From: Limnephilus marmoratus
Taxonomy: Eukaryota > Arthropoda > Insecta > Trichoptera > Limnephilidae
Direction: 5' to 3'
Length of the DNA stretch: 64,000 bases
NCBI GenBank assembly: GCA_917880885.1
Contig: OU862908.1
Span: forward strand, 51,357,819 to 51,421,818
Shown piece after piece: positions 58,111-64,000 of the stretch. How positions within the stretch are numbered: the first letter of the stretch is position 1; the number at the start of each line of letters is the position of its first letter. Position numbers and translations under genes: made by a program. Below the pieces are notes generated by a model. It was not told the DNA's origin and did not search any database. It saw nothing but the letters and a program-made list of their open reading frames with translations.

Positions 58111-59489
58111 CAGCGCCGGATCTGCCATACGTTCAAAAACGTGCAAAAAACCTGGCGCCAACTCCGAAGGGGCGCCGTGAGAAAATAAATATTGTATTAA
58201 AAATCTGTTATAATATTCCATGAATCGTTTAAAAATTACCCATAGTACGAAATAATTATTACGCTCTAGCAACACTTTCCAAAGATACAGACTGCGCACG
58301 CATCTGGTTTGAATTCAACGAAATTCAACGATTTACGAATTTATAGTCAGTTACAGAATTTTTTTACAAATTCCATATATTTAGTTTAAGCGTAAGATCT
58401 ATTTTTCCATATATCTTTTACCGTCTTTTACGATGAATGAGTGCGATCCAAATTCATTAACCAATCACAGCGCCGTACTTTTATTCAAAAGAACAAACAA
58501 ACCGACGGCGCCTTTCAAAGTGCTTTAAATTCAAAATTCCATTAGCATAAACATCGCACGGTTTGCAAGGTTGCAACTTGTTAACAGTTTCATCATTGAT
58601 TTGACAGTTGAAGTTCGTTAAATGTACCTATAATTAATTTCTATTAGATTTGTTATTTTACAGTCAGTAATAATCAGTGTAAGCGTCTTTCGTAAGCCGT
58701 TGATACCATAGATACGTTCGTGTTTGTTCGCTCAACACAGAACACAGGGGAAATGGAAATGCAAGGTACAAATTTGAGGTTATATTATTAGATTTTTTAA
58801 TTTATAACTAAATTTCTATTGGTTGTTAGAGGTTGTGGATTGTGGATTACAATGAATAGAACAATAATTAAAAAAAACTTTCAGGCTCGCAGAATCTAAA
58901 ACTTAGAATTAAAGAACATAATGACATAAAAAACTCGTTTCCAATGGAAATTTTTTTATTCCAATTTCTCCAGCACCGATAAAAAATGATGTCCCGCGCA
59001 ATGACGTTACAATGATCCCGAGCACATCTAAACAGATATCTAACGCACAAATTCCTCCGGTCGAATTATTAAAAGATAAAAATAACGTTACTGATAGCAG
59101 TTTAAATTTAATTCTGTTTTCAGAGCTTGAATTGAAAGATCCCGGATGCTGGCCAAAGTTATCTCAAAATTCCATTAGTTTATTAGTTCAGGAAGGTCCT
59201 GTACAATTGAAAGGTTTTGATTTTCCTATTACGAACAAGCGTAAATTTAATACTAAGTATTATTACAAGAAACTGCCTAATGGAGAAGAATTACATAGAT
59301 CGTGGCTTATTTATTCGAAAACTTTAGATAGGGTTACACCCTTTATATGTCTTGATTTTATTTGATAAATTAGTGTAAAAAAATAAAAAATTGGGGTAAA
59401 CGAATTTTTAATCAAAATAAAAATATAGGGGGGGGGGGCGCCATCGGTACCTACTGCACAGGGCGCTAGATTTCGTAGATCCGGCCCTG
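58111..59489 (+). mobile_element. hAT element, 1379 bp, with 8-bp target duplication
   Basis: TCTGAAGT on both sides (58103-58110, 59490-59497). Left CAGCGCCGGATCTGCC, right inverted CAGGGCCGGATCTACG. Carries the N-terminal exons of a ZMYM1-like transposase and lacks the rest. A relative occurs at 59916-61591. Confidence 0.92.
58753..59365 (+). pseudogene. hAT transposase N-terminal exons (ZMYM1-like), truncated
   Basis: Exon 1 (58753-58765) codes MEMQ plus one base and ends at a GGTACA-type donor. After a TTTCTCCAG acceptor, exon 2 starts at 58974 and stays in frame (APIKNDVPRNDVTMIPSTSK). It then has LKDPGCWPKL, GFDFPITNKRKFNTKYYYKK and NGEELHRSWLIYSKTLDRV, the TTF-type zinc-finger region that opens this hAT family. 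It stops at FICLDFI where a cysteine pair would normally follow. The dimerisation and catalytic parts are absent. The splice call is inference from frame agreement. Confidence 0.75.
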
Positions 59490-60017
59490 TCTGAAGTTCG
59501 TAGATATTAGTTCAACATATGAGCTGTAGATATTCGTCTGACATACAGGCTGTAGATATTAGTATCTGGAGTCATTTGCCCCACCCTGGCTGGCCGATGC
59601 ATGAACTCTGAAATTGTCGACCGAGTCGCATTTTCCAATTTCCAGCACTTCATGGGATGGTTCTTCCTTCTTCCGTTCATTTTATTTGTTTGCCTAAAGC
59701 ATGAATATATTGTAGAAGCCTGCATTTTTCGGTAAGTACCTACCTACACTAGATTTTTATTTTTTGCCCCAAAACCTGGCTACGCCCATGCCTTACAGTG
59801 TGACTTTATCAAAAAATGATGATGCAACTATTTATTACATTATTTTATCACAAGAACTCTTATCTCTAATTATATCTGCCGCGCAAAAATGTAAGTACTG
59901 AGTTCTAAAAGTAGTCAGTGCCGAATCTGGCACCAACTCCGAAGGGGCGCCGCACAGTGTTTCGTTTCGCAGAAGCTAAACGAAAAAAGACTAACACATC
60001 AATTAAATACTTGTAAC

Positions 60018-61176
60018 CAAGGGCGGCTGGTTGAACAGTGTGTTTGTGTGCAGCACTGGTAAATTATATCGTCTAAAATTAGTTTATAATATCTTACCGA
60101 AAAATATAAAATCTATGAATTTCATTAAAAATATCACCTACCAATATAATGCATAATATAATATGAATCAGGGAGAGCAAATTCTCAAAGTTCCGCGCGA
60201 AGTTACACTGTCCGGTGTGCAGGCCAATTGCAAGCGGAACGAATTATGTTTTTGTATCAAATATCCCAAACATCGCCAGCGCGCAACGCCGCGCCGGCCA
60301 TATGTATGAAAAATTAAGATATTTTGGTGTGCCACCCGGCGGCTTGTATCATACAAACTTAAATTCTGATTTAAGGCCAAAATACTTAACCAAACTGAAT
60401 AATTCTTTTTTTAATCAAAAGGTACAGCAAATACCTAAATTTTGCATATATTTGCTTTTTTATTGATTGGTGTTTTAAATTATAAAACGCAGATCATTAA
60501 GGAATACAATTTTGTCATAGGTAACTTTGACAATTTTGCCCTCGTGCTGTTTATACATTGTTTATAAATACTGTTTGTATCCTGTTTAAAATGAAATATA
60601 AAACTAACTAACCAACCATCACGCCGTTTCCCCACAGGGATAGGCAGAGAGGACGGACCGCCAAATAACTCGGTCTTGGCACACACTCTTTGCCTCACTC
60701 ACATTCATACATCGTCTCATACATTCTCTTCTATTATTCCGACTTTCGACATGGCCCGACTCAAGTATCTGATTCACTTGCTCGTGCCATGTCTTCCTCG
60801 GGCGTCCCCGACTTCTTCTACCATTCACATTTGCGTCGTATATTCTTCTTACACTACTTTCAAATTTATTTTATTTTATGAAATATAAAATAAAATAAAT
60901 TAAACATTGTAAAAAAATGTGTTTTTTGGGTTGAAAATTAAGATTTATTTACGAAAAAATAGTATTGTGTTTTTATTTTCTTAGTACCGAAATATAAAAA
61001 TTTTAATTAAAAAGCGATATGTAGAAGTTTTCGCACTTCGAAAACAGCTAAAAATAGATCTTCTCTCCAAATAAGATTAGTGGGATCATTTTTACCTATT
61101 GTTGCTTAGTAATCGTTATCTCATAGTTACGGATTATCAGTGAACTACCACGTTTTCAGGGCAGCGGCCGCCACTG
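60018..61176. mobile_element. hAT element, 1159 bp, nested
   Basis: Perfect CTTGTAAC flanks (60010-60017, 61177-61184). Left CAAGGGCGGCTGGTTG, right inverted CAGTGGCGGCCGCTGC. A segment near 60360-60425 (GATTTAAGGCCAAAATAC...AATCAAAAGGTA) resembles 62290-62345. Contains a LINE tail. Confidence 0.8.
60603..60840 (-). pseudogene. LINE ORF2 C-terminal tail, well kept
   Basis: The minus strand gives VNGRRSRGRPRKTWHEQVNQ, ILESGHVESRNNRRECMRRC and EAKSVCQDRVIWRSVLSAYP, then CGETA and stop, ending in GGTTGGTTAGTTAGT. The best-preserved copy of this tail; it inserted inside the nested hAT. Confidence 0.8.
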
Positions 61177-61591
61177 CTTGTAACCCACCTCTGGTGTGTA
61201 TTTAACCCTGATTTGAAGAAAATTTGTGAAAAGCATTAAATTAAATTTTCTAAAATTTTGATTATTTTGTTGTTTTTTTTATGGCACTCCTAAATCTAAA
61301 TTACCTTTTATACAAATGTCTTATACAATTATTTGTTTGCGCATTTTGGTAATTTATCTACCAGTGGCGGTTCGTGAGTTTTCAGTGAGCTAGAGTGCTA
61401 AGATTGATATAATATAATAATATCTACACACACACACCAAGGTAGATTTTTTAAAAATCTATTCGGCACCAAAACACAGGTGGACTCTTTTTCAGAGGAT
61501 AAGAGTTTTTAATCCGAATAAAAAAAAAGAGGGGGCGCCATCGATACTTACACAGGGTGCCAGACTGCCAGATTTCATGGATCCGGCACTG

Positions 61592-63425
61592 AAAGTAATA
61601 TGCTGATGTGCTGGGAACTGGGAATACGTTATTTTATCCTTACATTTTAACCTACTATTTACTACTGTTATTAGTTATAAATTTGAACTATTGATCCTTG
61701 AACTGCTTGTAATACATGTTTACAATCCGACTTTATCAAGATACCATAAATAGGTATCTAATGCAACCATCACAAGAACTTTGACTTCAAATTGTAACTT
61801 TGTTGCAAGAATATAGCGATAAGTAGGTACCTAATAAACTGATATGCATGTTTTTAAGATAATAAATAATAATTCTAATAGGGTGTATATAAGTAGAAAA
61901 TGTATTTTTTTCATAACCCGTCAAATAAAAAAAATCTAACCCAAACTAGTACCTAGTTCTTCTTCCCTTGGAGCTGGGTTTAAAGTCAGAGTTGGATATC
62001 TGACTGCACTAAAAAAATATATTAGCCTTAGTTATTTGTAAATGGTGTCCTTAAGCTTGTAGTGGGTACAAGCAGGAAACTAGTGAATCTATGTATATAC
62101 CTACCTACATAGAGACCCAAAAAACTTTTTTCGATTCAAGCATTTCAATTTATTTAGGTAATTTCTACTTTTTTCGGCAACTAAATGGTTAAAATAACTT
62201 TCAGAACCACGCTTCAACGCATTTTAAGACATTTGCGACAGGAACGTTTGCGTGGCCCGCTTCGGCCTTTTCATAAAAATCTTAATTTTTGATTTGAGAT
62301 CAAAATACCCAACCTAACTGATAAATTATTTTTGCAATCAAAAGGTATATCACATATCAAATATCTAGTACGGATGTGAGCCACTTTATTTATTTTTGCT
62401 TTAAATTATATGACATAGGCAGTGGCGTAGCTAGCATGGGTGGCACCCGGGGCGGAAAACGCGGTGTCACCCCCCCCCCCCCCCCCCCCATTAATTTTTT
62501 TTTTGAGAAATTCAAAACGCAAATTTTGAATTCCTAAAATATAAAAAAACATTTCTAGCTAGTCAAATATGTAAAAAAAAAATTGTTATCCTCAAAATTA
62601 AAACACTTTTAAACACACTAACAGAATAACAGCTTTTTCAACAATCGATAGGTGATAATTTCCTTCGCGAGTTCCCGTCAATCACAATGTACGAAAGAAA
62701 TGAGAATGACACAGGGGAAAAGCGAGGAATATTTCACGGGAATCCCCAATAAATCAAAAGTAAGAGCTAGGAACAAAAATAAAATAAAAGAATTTTTGGG
62801 GAATGCTGACCGACCGAGCCATATAGCTACAAATAACAGAGTTTCGTGTGGAGTCTTCAATTATAATATGCTGCAAAAATCTGAAGAAAATCATTTGCTG
62901 TCATGAAAACATAATAACCAATACTTAGGTTAAAACCAGTTTTGTGTTTAGAGTGTAACGATAAAATTTCAATTGTGAAATAGTAAAGGGGGCGTTCAAG
63001 TATAACGTAACGCAATTTTTGAAAATTTTTGACCCTCTCTCCCCCCATGCAACGCGCCGTAACATTTTTCTGCACCTCCCTCCCCCTAAACATTACGTAA
63101 CACCCAAGTGACTATTTTTACCTAAAAGTCTCAATTAAATTGCGCAAAGTACTGGAAAGTCGCTTAAATACCTTTTTCTTGTTTGAATCACGTTTGCGGT
63201 AAAAATAAAACAAGAGATTTAAACTCGCAATAGGTTTATTTTATTGTTTTAAATTGTAATTCATAAACAAATTGGAAAAATATTATTATTTTTATCGGCC
63301 TTTCATTCCTTCCGGATCTCTACAATTTAATACTGTCTTAACTTTAATACACCTACATGGTTTTACAACACATATTTCGTTTTACATTAGCTACACTGAG
63401 GAGGCCCTGAAGAAAGTAATTTTAC
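61592..63425. other. Non-coding; single hAT ends and a C run
   Basis: A lone hAT end CAGTGGCGTAGCTAGCATGG lies at 62421 with a ~20-base C run at 62470-62490 and no partner found. 62988-63105 (GGGGGCGTTCAAGTATAACG ... CATTACGTAACACC) may be a short element. A separate lone end, CAGTGGCGGTTCGTGAG, is at 61363 inside the preceding hAT. No gene supported. Confidence 0.45.
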
Positions 63426-63429
63426 AAAG

Positions 63430-64000
63430 GTTTCCATATGGAGCAAAACTTTACTCCACTATGATTCATAAGCTTACTCAGAATGGAGTAAAACCTTTTT
63501 CATGATCTGAATGCAGTTATACAAGTCCTCAAAACGAAGATTTAAAAGTCCAAAGTATGATTCACAGAAGAGAAAAACCTTTTTCATGTCCTGATTGTAA
63601 CTATTCGTGTTATCAAAAGGGATACATCTGAAGTCAGCTGCTGACTCAGTGTGGAGAAAAACCTTTTTCATGTTTCAACTGCAACTATTCATGTACTACG
63701 AAGAGAAATCTAAAAATCACACGTTTACCGACAGTGGAAAAAAACTTATTTCATGTCCTGACTGCAACTATTCTTATTCTCGAAAAAATAACTAAAACGG
63801 CACTTGCTAACTCACAGTGATGAAAAACCTTTTTCTACTCCCGACTGTAACTATTCATGCGCTACAAAACGGCATCTAAAAATTCACATGCTTACCCATA
63901 CTGGACAAAAACCTTTTTCATGTCCCGACTGCAGTAATACAGGTTTTCAAAGGGAAGATTTAAAAATCCGCAGTACGATTCACAGAAGAGAAAAACCTTT
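63430..64000 (+). pseudogene. Decayed C2H2 zinc-finger array (runs off right edge)
   Basis: AAACCTTTTTCATG recurs at 63494, 63578, 63662, 63745, 63828, 63912 and 63996 (position of the CC), i.e. every 84 bases (28 codons), apart from two 83-base steps that mark 1-nt deletions. Translations in shifting frames include EKPFSCPDCNYSC, EKPFSCFNCNYSCTTKRNLK and HLKIHMLTHTGQKPFSCPDC, the linker and knuckle of tandem C2H2 fingers. The first finger has TGA at its first cysteine, others lack a histidine or contain stops, so the array is dead. The source would have been a DNA-binding nuclear protein. Confidence 0.85.

Larger units (their letters stand above)
57757..59573. mobile_element. Motif-array element, second locus, split by hAT
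   Basis: Starts GGAGGCGTCTACTAATATCT and ends AGTATCTGGAGTC, with near-matching flanks (GTTTGCCC and ATTTGCCC). Same layout as 46706-47473: repeated (T/G)AATATCTA motifs at both ends around a core with GGAATAACGTAATATTGCGT and GCAGTTTAAAAACTTAATTT. Excluding the inserted hAT and one duplicated target it is about 430 bp. Confidence 0.75.
57716..59790. mobile_element. Outer hAT element of a three-level nest
   Basis: Perfect CCTTACAG flanks (57708-57715, 59791-59798). Left CATGGACATAGGCACGGTGG, right inverted CATGGGCGTAGCCAGGTTTT, each followed by GGGGCAA. Its interior is taken up by the motif-array element (57757-59573). Confidence 0.8.
59916..61591. mobile_element. hAT element, 1676 bp, related to 58111-59489
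   Basis: Flanks AAAGTAGT and AAAGTAAT (7 of 8). Left CAGTGCCGAATCTGGC with AACTCCGAAGGGGCGCCG as in the 58111 element; right inverted CAGTGCCGGATCCATG with GAGGGGGCGCCATCGAT inside. Contains another hAT at 60018-61176. Confidence 0.8.

Overview
This is repeat-dominated insect nuclear DNA. The AT-rich background, frequent TAGGTACCTA/ACCTACCTAC words and ACTAGCTGACCCGGC-type repeat starts suggest a moth or butterfly (inference, moderate confidence). I found no intact host gene. Everything protein-like is a transposase, reverse transcriptase or zinc-finger remnant, or belongs to a repetitive arthropod family of unknown function.

0-14 kb: a hAT transposase remnant at the left edge; a (CTAT)n microsatellite; dispersed repeats; two non-LTR reverse transcriptase fragments; and, at 7.9-10.4 kb, a broken minus-strand gene of a repetitive arthropod family split by a hAT element with a perfect 8-bp target duplication. 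11.5-13.0 kb holds small inverted-repeat elements, one with a tRNA-like hairpin.

14-34 kb: the most interesting architecture. A 4.62-kb segment occurs twice in opposite orientation (14731-19352 and 27239-31859), with one homopolymer difference seen. Both copies are bounded on both sides by (AT)n runs. Its ends are long diverged inverted repeats that begin alike and carry GTGGCTCA near the tip. One host site has a related unoccupied copy at 45.24 kb. The other host site is the AT-rich centre of a palindrome with 1.5-kb arms. This fits a mobile element that inserts into AT microsatellites. Between the copies lie a PIF/Harbinger pair (transposase missing its catalytic centre, Myb/SANT-like partner) and a deep nest of hAT elements inside a LINE.

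34-45 kb: a 7.9-kb tandem array of a 277-bp unit (28 full copies plus a partial one) with a 12-unit higher-order duplication, ending directly in a composite retroposon. That retroposon joins a GC-rich head to the 3' tail of a LINE and recurs across the window.

45-64 kb: many hAT elements with readable 8-bp target duplications, several nested three deep; an element whose ends are arrays of a ~26-bp motif (46.7 and 57.8 kb); a 29-bp minisatellite; and a decayed C2H2 zinc-finger array with 84-bp periodicity running off the right edge.

All coordinates, target duplications and inverted repeats were read by eye. Family names rest on motif recognition without database searches.
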